A stretch of DNA of 64,000 nt from Candidatus Aminicenantes bacterium JdFR-78. Its GTDB lineage: Bacteria > Acidobacteriota > Aminicenantia > JdFR-78. Under the pieces are notes generated by a model. That model worked only from the letters and a program-made list of their open reading frames with translations. It made no database searches and was not told the origin of the DNA. This document shows positions 8,958-18,458 of this stretch, piece after piece. Positions within the stretch are counted from its first letter, which is position 1; every line of letters begins with the position of its first letter. Both the position numbers and the translations under genes were made by a program. The DNA lies in NCBI GenBank assembly GCA_002010665.1, contig MTON01000005.1, positions 1,116-65,115 on the forward strand, read 5' to 3'.

Positions 8958-9878
8958 TAAAAATTCCTTTGTTTCTTCAAGAGATGAAACATCCTCAACA
9001 TTCATTATCTTTACTTCCTTTCCCCATTTCTTACTTATCCTTTTTATTAATCCAGATAAGACTTTTCCAGCTCCAACTTCTATAAACACAGTACATCCTA
9101 AATCCCTTAATAGCTCCATCGATTTATACCACAATACAGGTCTGCTTACCTGCCTTTTAAGTGCCTCTTTTGCCTCCTCTCCCTTTGTTATGAGCTTAGC
9201 ATCAACATTAGTAATTATTGGAAAGGATAGATCTCCAAACTCAACCTTATTAAGATCAATGGAAAGCTTCTCTTCAGCAGGTTCCATCAACTTGCAATGA
9301 AAAGGAGCACTTACTGGAAGAAACACTGCCCGAGGTGGTTTTATTAACTCCACCGCCCTCTCAACTGCTTTTTTATCACCAGCAATAACAATCTGTTCCT
9401 CACTATTCCAGTTTGCTATCTCAACAACCCCCTCTTCAATATTATTCAAGACCTCATTTATTCTCTCTCCTGAAACCCCAAGTAAGGCTGCCATTGCACC
9501 ATAACCCACAGGAACTGCTTCCTGCATATACTTTCCTCTTTTATGAACCAATATAAGTGCATCTTCAAACTTTAAGGCTCCTGATGCAGTGAGGGCTGAG
9601 TACTCTCCGAGACTATGACCTGCAGCAAAGTGAGGGAAAAAATTTAGAAGTTTAAATGCAACATAACTAACTGTTAGAAGAGCAGGTTGGGTAAACTGTG
9701 TAAGTTTCAATTTCTCCTCAGGTCCTTCAAAACATAACCTTGAAAGCTTAAAACCCAAAACCTCATCTGCTTTTGAAAAAATCTCACGGGCAATGGCGTA
9801 ATTTTCATGAAAATTTTTTCCCATCCCAACATATTGGGAGCCTTGGCCAGGGAATAGAAAAGCTATTTTTTCACTCAT
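8940..9878 (-). CDS. fabD: Malonyl-CoA-acyl carrier protein transacylase
   Basis: Transfers malonate from CoA to acyl carrier protein for fatty acid synthesis in the cytosol. The 312 residues start with FPGQGSQYVGMG, carry the nucleophilic Ser in GHSLGEYSAL, and have the catalytic His in SAPFHCKLM. It is the last gene of the run BCCP-like, tamB, bamA-like, SurA-N-like, fabD, starting 3 nt after its upstream neighbour. No other fab genes are adjacent, so membrane-lipid precursor supply appears to be co-transcribed with outer-membrane assembly factors. Confidence 0.95.
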   Translation of the reverse strand: MSEKIAFLFPGQGSQYVGMGKNFHENYAIAREIFSKADEVLGFKLSRLCFEGPEEKLKLTQFTQPALLTVSYVAFKLLNFFPHFAAGHSLGEYSALTASGALKFEDALILVHKRGKYMQEAVPVGYGAMAALLGVSGERINEVLNNIEEGVVEIANWNSEEQIVIAGDKKAVERAVELIKPPRAVFLPVSAPFHCKLMEPAEEKLSIDLNKVEFGDLSFPIITNVDAKLITKGEEAKEALKRQVSRPVLWYKSMELLRDLGCTVFIEVGAGKVLSGLIKRISKKWGKEVKIMNVEDVSSLEETKEFLSSLFK

Positions 9879-9881
9879 ATC

Positions 9882-10556
9882 TCACTCCATATCATTGATT
9901 TTTAATTGAGCTAAGATTTCATTAATGTCTTTTATTTTAATTTCTATATTCTCCTCTTTTTTAAGATCCTCAAGCCATTTTGAAATTAAACTCTTTCTTT
10001 TCTGATTTTCAATTATAGATTCAATTTCTGAAGCCACTTCCAGAAGAGACTTGGGATATAAATTCTTTTTTTTCTGTTCAGGAACATATACTTCATTATA
10101 ATACTTTTTTATTTCATCAAGGGTTATTGGGGAAATAAATTTGAATTTATCCTTAATAATCTTTTCATAATAAATTTTTTCCTCTATATATTTCTTTAAA
10201 TCATCCCAAGTCAAATCAAATTTTAAAAGCTCATTGAAAAATCTTTCCTCGGAGCCAAACCATTTTATTAATCTATTCTTTTCCTTTTCAATTTCTTCAT
10301 CTAATGGGAAACTCATTTTAACTTTCCTTTTTACAATTTTTTGATCAATAATTCTTTCTATATATTTTTTTATATACTTTTTTTCTATTTCGGGGTAAAT
10401 ATTAAAATGAATCACTATTTTTAAATCACTTAAAGTTATTGCTTCATCTCCAACAGATGCCAGAACTCTGTCAATAACTTCTTCTGTGTGATTAAAACTG
10501 TAACTTAAAAAAGTAAAAAGTAAAAATATTATTACCTTTTTAATTTTAGATAACAT
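9882..10556 (-). CDS. SurA N-terminal-domain-like periplasmic protein
   Basis: 224 residues with an N-terminal hydrophobic signal segment (IIFLLFTFLS) followed by a SurA-type start (VIDRVLASVGDEAITLSDL), where SurA-like chaperones have an almost identical V-x-A-x-V-G-x-x-I-T-x-x-D-L pattern. The rest is highly charged and helical. I see no parvulin PPIase domain, so it would be a chaperone-only protein. It overlaps the 3' end of the bamA-like gene by 11 nt, which fits a role in delivering outer-membrane proteins to that assembly factor. The family call is from the N-terminal motif only. Confidence 0.75.
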   Translation of the reverse strand: MLSKIKKVIIFLLFTFLSYSFNHTEEVIDRVLASVGDEAITLSDLKIVIHFNIYPEIEKKYIKKYIERIIDQKIVKRKVKMSFPLDEEIEKEKNRLIKWFGSEERFFNELLKFDLTWDDLKKYIEEKIYYEKIIKDKFKFISPITLDEIKKYYNEVYVPEQKKKNLYPKSLLEVASEIESIIENQKRKSLISKWLEDLKKEENIEIKIKDINEILAQLKINDME

Positions 10557-13278
10557 TTCCTATTGTTATATAGGGTATAATTTTCTTTCTTCGGGTAAGG
10601 TCTATTCCAAAATCTATTCTTATAGGTCCAAGTGGAGTCTTATATCTGATACCAAAACCTAAAGCATTTCTTATGTCTCTTAATTTAATTTGTTTTAGCT
10701 CTGGAAACAGATTCCCTGTATCATAAAAAATTGCGCCATATAAATTTTTCAATGTATGAGTTATAGGAAATCTCAGTTCGAAATTGAATAAAATCAATGC
10801 TTTTCCTCCAACTGGCTTTAAAGAAATAGGATCATTTGGCCCAAGTTCATCAAACTTCTCTCCTCTGAAGGAATTTGAACCTCCTGCAAAAAATCTTTCA
10901 CTAATTGGAACTTTCCCCCATGCGAAACCAAATCGTACTGTGGAAGAGAAATTTAATCTTGAACCCAAGGGGACATAATTCTGAAATTGAAAAAAGTTTT
11001 TAAAATACTTTGATTCAGTTCCTAATAATGGGTGCGCCCATTCAGAGGTAAAGCTAGTGAAAAATCCCTTTTCTGGATTAAAGAAATCATCTCTCTTATC
11101 AATGATAATTGTTCCTGCTATAGAAGATGTAGAAAAAGGTCTATGTTCTTTATCAATTTCTGATTCAGATATTTCTAGATTAAAAAGAGTAGTTCTTGTC
11201 CATCTCATTCTATATAGGAGAATAATATCTTCATTAAATCTTTTTATATTAGTCAAGCTAAGGCCCATTTTATTGTAATCAAAACTTTTTCTATCCTCTT
11301 CTTCTATCCATGCATTGATAAAGGATTTAAAAGGGAGACTGAAGAAATAGGGCTGTTCAAATGAAAGTACCCCTCTTTTCTCCCAAGGACCGATCTGTGT
11401 TACAAAAGTAAAAAGAGAAGCAGAGCCGAAAATATTATTTCTCGAAAATTCAAGCGTAACTCTAGGCATAATTTCAAAATTCCACACTGCAGAGGAATAG
11501 GGTTCTCTCTTTGTTAAAAGTCCGAGACCAAATCCTATATAGTTCTGCTTTCCTTCTTTTACTGCAATCATAAGACTTTCTTTATTCCCTCCTAAAGGAA
11601 TTTCCTCAATTTTAATTTCTGTAAAGATTCCAAGGGCTTCCAGCCTTCTCTTTGTCTCTATTATTTTATTCCTATAAGCAAAATCTCCTTCTTTTATCTT
11701 CAATTCCTTCTTAATCACACTTCTCCTTGTTACAAAATTTCCAATTATAATTATTCTCTCTATTTTTATTCTCTCTCCCTCTTTAATTATAAAGTCCAGC
11801 GAGATATTACTTATATCCTTTTTTTTCACCCTTACTTTAATATCTGTTCCTCTAAATCCATTGTTTAAATAGAAAAACTCTAATCTGCTTATATCAGCAC
11901 GAACTAAAGGTTCATAATATGGTCCACCTTCAAAGGACTTTATTTGTTCCAGCAAATGATTTCTTGAAAATGACTTAGCACCTATAAAATTGATCTTTTT
12001 GATTAAGCTCCTTTCTCCTTCATTAATATATATTAAGACATTTAATTTATTTTTTACTTTTTGAAAATTCATTGTGATCTTTACATTTAAAAATCCTTGA
12101 GATTTATAAAAGTCCTCAATCTCTTTCGGTAAGTTAAACAATCTATTTCCATTTATCCAGATTTCTATTGGTTTTGTTCTTAACTTGAATCTATTTCTTA
12201 ACCGAGAAACTGGGAAATGTTTTACTCCATAAAAAATAATTTCTCCGGGCCTGTATTTTTTACCAGGAGTAACTTTGTAAATAATATTTAATTTTGTTCC
12301 TTCTTTTTTAATTTCTGAGACCACTGATGCAAAAACATATCCTCTCTCTCTTAGATAGTAAAGTATCTTTGCCTCTCCTTCCGTAAGTGCCCATTCTTCA
12401 AATACCCTCTCTTTCCAAAGGGGAATAAAAAGAGAAATAGGAATCTTTGCTCCTCTTACAAGAAATTCTATTTTTTCTCCAAGATCCATCCCAATTTTAA
12501 TTATTACGCTTCCCTCTTTAGGATTTATTATTTCCTCTTTTAACTCGATTTTGCAACGATAATATTTTTTCTTCTGAAATAAATTCCGAAGTCTTTCAAT
12601 ATCTTCTTTTAGAATATATGGCTTATATACCCCACCCTCTCGTGTTTTCATGATTTTTTTAAGAGTCTTTTCAGATAATATATTTTGACCTTCAAAGATT
12701 ATTTTTTTCAAAATTAATCTTTTCCCTGGATTTATTCGGAAAAAAATCTTTATTTTTGATTTTTTAATATCTTTTATATAATAATTAACACTGCTGTAAA
12801 AATATCCCCTTTCTCTCAATTTTCCCTTTATTTCCTCACAGGCTCTTTTCAACTTGCTTTCTGAAAAAAATTCTCCTTCTTGAATTGACTTGAGTTTTTT
12901 TTCTATATTTTTTATTTCAGTGGAACCAATTCCTTCAAATTTTATATCACTTATTATGAAATTCTCCTTCAGTAAAAATATGACTTCTATTTCATCATTT
13001 TTCTTTAAATCCTTAATTCTAACTTCGATATCTGAATAAAAACCAGTTTTATATATCAATTTAATGCTATCTCTTACCTTTCTTAAAGAAAAATTATCAC
13101 CTTCCTTTATTAAAATTAACTTTTTTATCTCATCCTCAATCTTAGAATTACCAATTACTAATTCAATTTTTTTAATTTTTTTATAAGTAAAACCATGTGC
13201 ATAAGAGGAAGAAACTAAAAGAGAAAGGAATAAGAACGAAATTAAAATTTTTCTAAAATCTCTTGTGAAACTTAACAT
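10546..13278 (-). CDS. bamA: BamA/Omp85-family outer membrane assembly protein with a long POTRA array
   Basis: Omp85-type protein that inserts beta-barrels into the outer membrane. The start is taken as the ATG at 13278, which gives a clean signal peptide ending SSSYA; the alternative ATG at 13302 adds eight residues and has a poor ribosome site. A periplasmic region of about 550 residues precedes the barrel, enough for about seven POTRA domains of ~78 residues rather than BamA's five. Repeats of the type (K/E)GxxY...I in that region support this. The barrel covers the last ~330 residues and has the FFAGGSNSFRGE loop 6 signature. It overlaps tamB by 26 nt. Because tamB is directly upstream it could instead be a TamA-like partner, although TamA has only three POTRAs. 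Confidence 0.88.
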   Translation of the reverse strand: MLSFTRDFRKILISFLFLSLLVSSSYAHGFTYKKIKKIELVIGNSKIEDEIKKLILIKEGDNFSLRKVRDSIKLIYKTGFYSDIEVRIKDLKKNDEIEVIFLLKENFIISDIKFEGIGSTEIKNIEKKLKSIQEGEFFSESKLKRACEEIKGKLRERGYFYSSVNYYIKDIKKSKIKIFFRINPGKRLILKKIIFEGQNILSEKTLKKIMKTREGGVYKPYILKEDIERLRNLFQKKKYYRCKIELKEEIINPKEGSVIIKIGMDLGEKIEFLVRGAKIPISLFIPLWKERVFEEWALTEGEAKILYYLRERGYVFASVVSEIKKEGTKLNIIYKVTPGKKYRPGEIIFYGVKHFPVSRLRNRFKLRTKPIEIWINGNRLFNLPKEIEDFYKSQGFLNVKITMNFQKVKNKLNVLIYINEGERSLIKKINFIGAKSFSRNHLLEQIKSFEGGPYYEPLVRADISRLEFFYLNNGFRGTDIKVRVKKKDISNISLDFIIKEGERIKIERIIIIGNFVTRRSVIKKELKIKEGDFAYRNKIIETKRRLEALGIFTEIKIEEIPLGGNKESLMIAVKEGKQNYIGFGLGLLTKREPYSSAVWNFEIMPRVTLEFSRNNIFGSASLFTFVTQIGPWEKRGVLSFEQPYFFSLPFKSFINAWIEEEDRKSFDYNKMGLSLTNIKRFNEDIILLYRMRWTRTTLFNLEISESEIDKEHRPFSTSSIAGTIIIDKRDDFFNPEKGFFTSFTSEWAHPLLGTESKYFKNFFQFQNYVPLGSRLNFSSTVRFGFAWGKVPISERFFAGGSNSFRGEKFDELGPNDPISLKPVGGKALILFNFELRFPITHTLKNLYGAIFYDTGNLFPELKQIKLRDIRNALGFGIRYKTPLGPIRIDFGIDLTRRKKIIPYITIGNVI

Positions 13279-16200
13279 CCAATCCAATCCTACCTTCTTC
13301 ATCTCTTATCGCAATTATTGAAATGTCTTTTGCAAATTTCCATTCCAAGAAAAGATAATCTTTTCTGTGGGTGGATAAATTAGTTGAATATAGTATTGTT
13401 ATATCTTCTGTGATTTTTTTCCCAAGGGAAAGTCTTGGAGTGGTTTGAGGAATTGAACCTATTAAAACTGGGCTAATTTTAAACCAGTCTATTCCAAAAA
13501 TCTTTTTTGCTCTATTAGTAATACCTTCGGTAAGTTTAAAAGAGAGAAGAGATGAAATGCTCAATTGAGTGCTCTTATCATAGGAATAGGTTCTCTTAAA
13601 AGCTTCACCTAAGGCAAGAAGAGCAAGTATTTCTTCAGGTGGTAAAGGAGGTGAAGAACTTAATTCTGGCTTGAGATGGTTTACCGGGCCTTTTAAACTA
13701 AACAAGACGCGATAATCTTTAACAAATGTTTCTGCTTTAAAATTAATTTCTGGATTACTTGGATTTAACGGATTAATGAAGTCTATTTTTCCTTCTATAA
13801 GATTAAAAATTCGATCCTGGAAAAAAAGCTTTCCTCTAAGGGCTGTGATTTCTCCTAGCAATGAAGGAGAATTTACATTTCCAAAGATTCTCAAATTAAA
13901 TTTACATTCAATAGTGCCAAATGAGTTATTTATCCAACAGTCCTTTTCAGAACGAATATTAATATCCAGCAAAAGATCCTCCAATAACTTATTTTCTGAC
14001 TCATTCTTTAAAAATGGAGAAGATGAAAAGGTTATTCTATCCCAAAAATTCCTTCTCCATAACATTTGATGTACAAAAATATCTCCTTTCAATAAAAAAA
14101 CTCCTTCGTCTTTAACTAAATTCAATTTGCTATCACAGAGAAATCTTGCACCTTCGAAGGGAGAAAGAAGCATATTTTTCCCATCTAAATGAAGACTCAT
14201 TCTGTCAATGTTTTTTATATTATTGAAACTTATCTCCCCAAATCCATTTATTTTCCCACCACCCAACTTTGCAGTAAAGGATAGAAGTTGCAACTTATTA
14301 TTTTCAAATAATATTAGACCTGAGAAGTCTTCGAATCGATGGGCAAATTTCGGAATTGGAAGCTCTTTCCCTTTAAAATCAGCAATTGCTTTAATTTCTG
14401 GCTTGAGTAAAGAACCCGAAAGTTCAAGCTTACAATTAATTTCTCCCTCTGCTCCTCTCCATGGAAATATCAAACTTAAATTTCTGATTTTTAATTCAGT
14501 CTTACCTTTAATTTTTTTTGAATTTAATGGATAAATAAACTGTGTAAGAAAGCTATTTTCTCCAGGTTCTATTATTCCGGTTAATTCCAAAGAAATGTTA
14601 TTTTCAATCTCCCCAAAAATTATTCTCCCCTTAATTCTTCTTCTTGGAAAAGTAAAATATGAGAAATCATTTAGACTGAAATTTCCAGATATCATGCCTT
14701 TTTCTGCTTTACTATTCCCTTTAACTGAAAAAGAAAGTTTTCCTTTCAATGAAGATGAAAAAGGAGATATATCAATTCCTCTCCCTTTTATATTAACATT
14801 TAATTCTCGTGTTAATGGAGAAAAATACAATTCACCTACTATATCCCCATTATTGAAATTGAATCTAAAGGAAGGTAATGAAATTTCAATATCTGACCAC
14901 CTGAAAGTCCCCTGAAAATTATTGATTGTTCTCTCATATGCTTTGATTTCTTTACTATAAATTGTACCCTCACAGAATAATTTATTATCCATATTTGAAA
15001 GAAACACCTTACCTGAAACTATTCCGTTTAATGGAAGAGATAAATTTAAGCTGGAAAGTATTTTATTTAATTTTCCTTCCTCCAAATTGATATTTAATAA
15101 AAATTTATCGCCATATAAATTGATAGTGGCTATTCCTTTAAAATCATCATCTCTAATTGTAATCTCGCTCAATAGCTCATTCTTATAAATCATTTCTCCT
15201 TCGGCTCTGGAAAAATTAAATCCATAGATTTTTACATTATTTAAGTCAAAAGTGGACAAAATTTTAGGTTTAGTAAAATCACCCTGAATTTTAATATCTA
15301 CCTTTCCCATCCCATTGATATCAGGAAAATCTATGGATAATTTCAACAGAGAATTAACAAAATCAGCTACTTGTTCTAAATTTTTAATTTCACCTTTAAT
15401 TTCAAAGTTAATTTTATCTTGTATTGCTAAAATACCTTCAAGAGAGAAATTTCCAAAGCTGGAAAGCAACTCAGAGGATGAAAGACGCACTAATTTTTCT
15501 CCATTCCATTCTACTATTATTTCCCCGCTTAGAGGAAATCTTTTCTCCAGCGATGGAAAGGATTTATTTATAAATTTAAAATTAGCTTTTAATCTTTTGT
15601 TTTTAATTTCAAAATTCCCCCATGAAGGGGTGTTAACAGGCCATCCAAGGGATAACCAGTTTAGTATTGGAGTTAAATCAAGATTTTTAAAATCTCCTCT
15701 GATATAGTCGGGCAGAATTCTTAAGAATAAAGGACTCCTTTTATTTTTAAACCACAAATTTAAAATTGTTCCCTTTGAATTTGAAAACTTCACTGTACCA
15801 TATACAGGACTTATTTCTGAACCTTCAAAAAACAATTTTTTAGAAGAAATTTCTCCATTAAAAACCAAATATTTGCTTTTTTTCAGAGATCCTTTGCCTT
15901 CAATTCTACCTTGTAGTTTAAAAGGCAAAGAAAAGAAACTACTGATTTTCTGGGCGTTTATATTGAAAAAAGTATTGAAGTTGAAAATAGGATTTAAAGT
16001 ATTGTCTATTTCTCCATTTACATTAAACCAAAATTCATCTCCGTAATATTTCAATTTTTTTATTGTTATTTTTTTGCCCTTTATATTAGCTACAATATCA
16101 ATTTTCCCTTTTAAATCCATCCTTTTCTCTGGGTAAGAGAAATGATAACTTTTAGCTTTATAAATAACAAATAGGCTTTTCTCTTCCTGGATGAAAAAAA

Positions 16201-16627
16201 TGTCTGTTTCAGCAGAATTTATTGCTATATTATTTTTTTTGTATATTAATCTACCTTTATGGATTATTCCCTTTTTAACTATTAATGGTAGAATAAACCT
16301 TGCCCTCTTTTTAGGATTATTTGTAGGAAGTATTTTAATTACAGGTCTTTCAATAAATATTTCAATTTTTTTTTCCTGAAATATAGACTGAATAGGAAGA
16401 TTGATTATCAATTTCTCGGCAGTAAAAAAGAAAGAATCTTTTTTTATGATAGGGTTATTGATTATCAATTTAGGTGGAAGAATATTTAAATCTATATAGG
16501 AATATTTTAAAGTCTGTCCAACCTTAATTTTAAACTTATTGAGAAATATATATTTGAATGTAAAAATACCTCCCACTATAAAAATTAATACTAGTAATAA
16601 AGTAATCAATAATTTTATTTTTTTCAT
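13253..16627 (-). CDS. tamB: TamB/DUF490-family translocation and assembly protein
   Basis: 1,124-residue protein with one N-terminal membrane anchor (LLITLLLVLIFIVGGIFTF) followed by a long periplasmic beta-strand repeat region of the AsmA/TamB type. The C-terminal DUF490 part has the conserved LREIxG-like segment 'LLGEITALRGKLFFQ', a PPLPPEEILALLALG motif and a terminal Phe. TamB-type proteins bridge the inner and outer membranes and are linked to lipid transport and outer-membrane protein assembly. It starts 1 nt after the BCCP-like gene and overlaps the bamA-like gene, so the three are almost certainly co-transcribed. Confidence 0.9.
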   Translation of the reverse strand: MKKIKLLITLLLVLIFIVGGIFTFKYIFLNKFKIKVGQTLKYSYIDLNILPPKLIINNPIIKKDSFFFTAEKLIINLPIQSIFQEKKIEIFIERPVIKILPTNNPKKRARFILPLIVKKGIIHKGRLIYKKNNIAINSAETDIFFIQEEKSLFVIYKAKSYHFSYPEKRMDLKGKIDIVANIKGKKITIKKLKYYGDEFWFNVNGEIDNTLNPIFNFNTFFNINAQKISSFFSLPFKLQGRIEGKGSLKKSKYLVFNGEISSKKLFFEGSEISPVYGTVKFSNSKGTILNLWFKNKRSPLFLRILPDYIRGDFKNLDLTPILNWLSLGWPVNTPSWGNFEIKNKRLKANFKFINKSFPSLEKRFPLSGEIIVEWNGEKLVRLSSSELLSSFGNFSLEGILAIQDKINFEIKGEIKNLEQVADFVNSLLKLSIDFPDINGMGKVDIKIQGDFTKPKILSTFDLNNVKIYGFNFSRAEGEMIYKNELLSEITIRDDDFKGIATINLYGDKFLLNINLEEGKLNKILSSLNLSLPLNGIVSGKVFLSNMDNKLFCEGTIYSKEIKAYERTINNFQGTFRWSDIEISLPSFRFNFNNGDIVGELYFSPLTRELNVNIKGRGIDISPFSSSLKGKLSFSVKGNSKAEKGMISGNFSLNDFSYFTFPRRRIKGRIIFGEIENNISLELTGIIEPGENSFLTQFIYPLNSKKIKGKTELKIRNLSLIFPWRGAEGEINCKLELSGSLLKPEIKAIADFKGKELPIPKFAHRFEDFSGLILFENNKLQLLSFTAKLGGGKINGFGEISFNNIKNIDRMSLHLDGKNMLLSPFEGARFLCDSKLNLVKDEGVFLLKGDIFVHQMLWRRNFWDRITFSSSPFLKNESENKLLEDLLLDINIRSEKDCWINNSFGTIECKFNLRIFGNVNSPSLLGEITALRGKLFFQDRIFNLIEGKIDFINPLNPSNPEINFKAETFVKDYRVLFSLKGPVNHLKPELSSSPPLPPEEILALLALGEAFKRTYSYDKSTQLSISSLLSFKLTEGITNRAKKIFGIDWFKISPVLIGSIPQTTPRLSLGKKITEDITILYSTNLSTHRKDYLFLEWKFAKDISIIAIRDEEGRIGLDVKFHKRF

Positions 16628-16628
16628 T

Positions 16629-17120
16629 TCATTCCACTATGAAGAGAAGATTACCAGCTTCTACAGATCCTCCTTCTGATACCGCAATCCTTGTTATTTT
16701 CCCTGATTTAGGAGATTTAATTTCATTTTCCATTTTCATTGCTTCAAGAACCAATACTCCCTGATTTTCCTTGACTTCATCTCCTTCTTTTGCAAGAATT
16801 CTAACTACTTTTCCAGACATGGAAGCCTTTACCTCCCGCTTTTTTTTCACTAATTTTCCGCTTCTCTCTAGAAATTTAGTGAAGCTCTGCTTCTCGATCT
16901 GGAACAATTTTCCATTTACTGAAACAGAATAATTCTGTTTACTTGGATAAATTATTACATTATAAACCTTCCCATTCATGTTTAACAAAAACTCATTCTC
17001 GTTTATCTTCTCTGCCTCTACCATGTATTTCTCGTTATCTATTGATATTTCTATACCATTTTCTCTTTCCATAACTTTAAGGAAAAATTCTTTTCCATTA
17101 AGATAAAAAGTTAAATTCAT
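16629..17120 (-). CDS. Biotin/lipoyl attachment-domain protein (BCCP-like)
   Basis: 163-residue protein whose C-terminal ~70 residues form a biotinyl domain with the EAMKM motif, where the Lys is biotinylated. The N-terminal part (YLNGKEFFLKVM...) matches carrier subunits of acyl-CoA, oxaloacetate or pyruvate carboxylases. The ATG at 17120 was chosen because AGAGAAGGA lies just upstream; an in-frame extension to 17180 has no support. No carboxylase or carboxyltransferase subunit is adjacent, so the partner enzyme must be encoded elsewhere. It heads the tamB-bamA operon, an unusual place for a biotin carrier. Confidence 0.88.
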   Translation of the reverse strand: MNLTFYLNGKEFFLKVMERENGIEISIDNEKYMVEAEKINENEFLLNMNGKVYNVIIYPSKQNYSVSVNGKLFQIEKQSFTKFLERSGKLVKKKREVKASMSGKVVRILAKEGDEVKENQGVLVLEAMKMENEIKSPKSGKITRIAVSEGGSVEAGNLLFIVE

Positions 17121-17192
17121 TTTTTCCTTCTCTTGACAGAGAAATGATACAATAATATGAAGATTTAAGCAACTTACCAAAACTCTAAATCC

Positions 17193-17229
17193 TTGACTTA
17201 TGAAAAGGGCTTGAGTTTAATATAAACTC
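17193..17229 (+). promoter_or_regulatory. Candidate pgs operon promoter overlapped by a palindrome
   Basis: A -35 TTGACT (17193-17198) is followed after 17 nt by TTTAAT (17216-17221). The -10 region lies inside a perfect inverted repeat, GAGTTTA (17213-17219) and TAAACTC (17223-17229) with a 3-nt centre. An operator covering the -10 would block transcription; this is inference from position. Confidence 0.5.
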
Positions 17230-17273
17230 GTAAAGATTTCATAGGAAAGTAAAATTTATTATGGAGTAAAATC

Positions 17274-18458
17274 ATTAGGGAAATTTATTTAACAGCAGGT
17301 TGTTTTATTCTTTTTATATTTTACCTGTTAGTCGAAAGAATTAAACTCAACAAAGAAATTAGGAAAATTCCTCTTAGAATTTGCATTACAGGGACAAGAG
17401 GAAAATCCACAGTAACAAGACTGATAGCTTACACTCTACAAGAAGCTGGCTATAAAGTTCTTGCTCGAACTACGGGGACAAGGCCTATAATTATATATCC
17501 AGATGGCCAGGAGAAGGAGATTAAAAGAATAGGTATGCCTTCGATTCTAGAAGGGAAAAGAATTCTCAAATTAAGCAAGAATTTAAAAATAGATGCACTG
17601 GTCTTAGAAATAATGAGCATCAGCCCTGAATGTGGATATGTGGAATCAATTCAGATATTCAGACCCAATATTTTACTTATCACGAACATTAAGATTGATC
17701 ATATAGCGCAAATTGGGGAATCAAAAGAAGAAATGGCACATTGTTATGCATCTTACATTCCAAAGAAAAGCACGATTTTTATTCTTGAAAGAGAATTTCA
17801 TAAAATCTTTGAACTATTCGCTCAAAAACAAAATGCGAAATTAATTAAAATTTCTGAACCTTATTCTGCTAATTTAAAATCAATTGAACTGCCATTTTTT
17901 GAATTTGAGGAGAATCTAAAGCTTGCTCTTGCAGTTGCTGATTTTCTTAAAATAAGAAGGGATATTTCCGTGAAAGGAATAAATAAAGCAACTCTTGATT
18001 TCGGGCATTTAAAAATCTGGCTCATCAAGCTGAAATCATCTTATTGTTATGCAGTTAATTGTTTTGCTATTAATGATCCAGAATCCACGAAAGAAGCAAT
18101 ATTTATTCTTAATAAGGCAAAAATTTTTAATGGAAAGACAGTTATTGCAATATTAAATTTTAGAAAGGATAGACCTGATAGAACTGTTCAGTGGTTACGG
18201 GCTCTTTCCAATGGAATGTTTCCAGAAATTTCAAAATTTTATTTTATTGGAGAACACTCTCAGGCTGTGAGAAGAAAATTAAAAAAAATTAAGAATAGAG
18301 TGTTTATTTTGAAAACAAAAAAGCCGAGCGAGATAATGAAAAAAATTTCTGAAAAAGAAAATAAAGATTTTGTTCTCATTGGAATGGGCAATATTGGTGG
18401 AGTTGGAATAGAAATTGTTAATTACTGGGAGAAGATAGGAAAGCGATATGTTTTTTGA
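17274..18458 (+). CDS. pgsB: Poly-gamma-glutamate synthase ligase subunit PgsB (apparent ATT start)
   Basis: Mur-ligase-like ATP-dependent amide ligase that polymerises glutamate in the PGA/capsule synthase. An in-frame region upstream of the first ATG (17535) clearly encodes the family N-terminus: a membrane helix (CFILFIFYLLVERIK), then the P-loop TGTRGKSTVTRL and TTGTRP. The frame is open back to a stop at 17250 and has no ATG, GTG or TTG. The best start is ATT at 17274, 7 nt after a GGAG (17263-17266). The product is about 394 residues, which matches PgsB. Its 3' end overlaps pgsC by 11 nt. Starting at 17535 would delete the ATP site, so that shorter form is rejected. Confidence 0.88.
   Translation: MREIYLTAGCFILFIFYLLVERIKLNKEIRKIPLRICITGTRGKSTVTRLIAYTLQEAGYKVLARTTGTRPIIIYPDGQEKEIKRIGMPSILEGKRILKLSKNLKIDALVLEIMSISPECGYVESIQIFRPNILLITNIKIDHIAQIGESKEEMAHCYASYIPKKSTIFILEREFHKIFELFAQKQNAKLIKISEPYSANLKSIELPFFEFEENLKLALAVADFLKIRRDISVKGINKATLDFGHLKIWLIKLKSSYCYAVNCFAINDPESTKEAIFILNKAKIFNGKTVIAILNFRKDRPDRTVQWLRALSNGMFPEISKFYFIGEHSQAVRRKLKKIKNRVFILKTKKPSEIMKKISEKENKDFVLIGMGNIGGVGIEIVNYWEKIGKRYVF

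Noticed and set aside
13776-16379. Several plus-strand ORFs of 60-130 codons across tamB
   Set aside because: They are antisense shadows of the long beta-repeat protein; no motifs, no ribosome sites.
17261-17269. ATG at 17261 as the pgsB start
   Set aside because: It is out of frame and reaches a stop after two codons (ATG GAG TAA).
17535-18458. PgsB starting at the first ATG (17535)
   Set aside because: It would delete the membrane helix and the P-loop TGTRGKST that are encoded in the same frame upstream.
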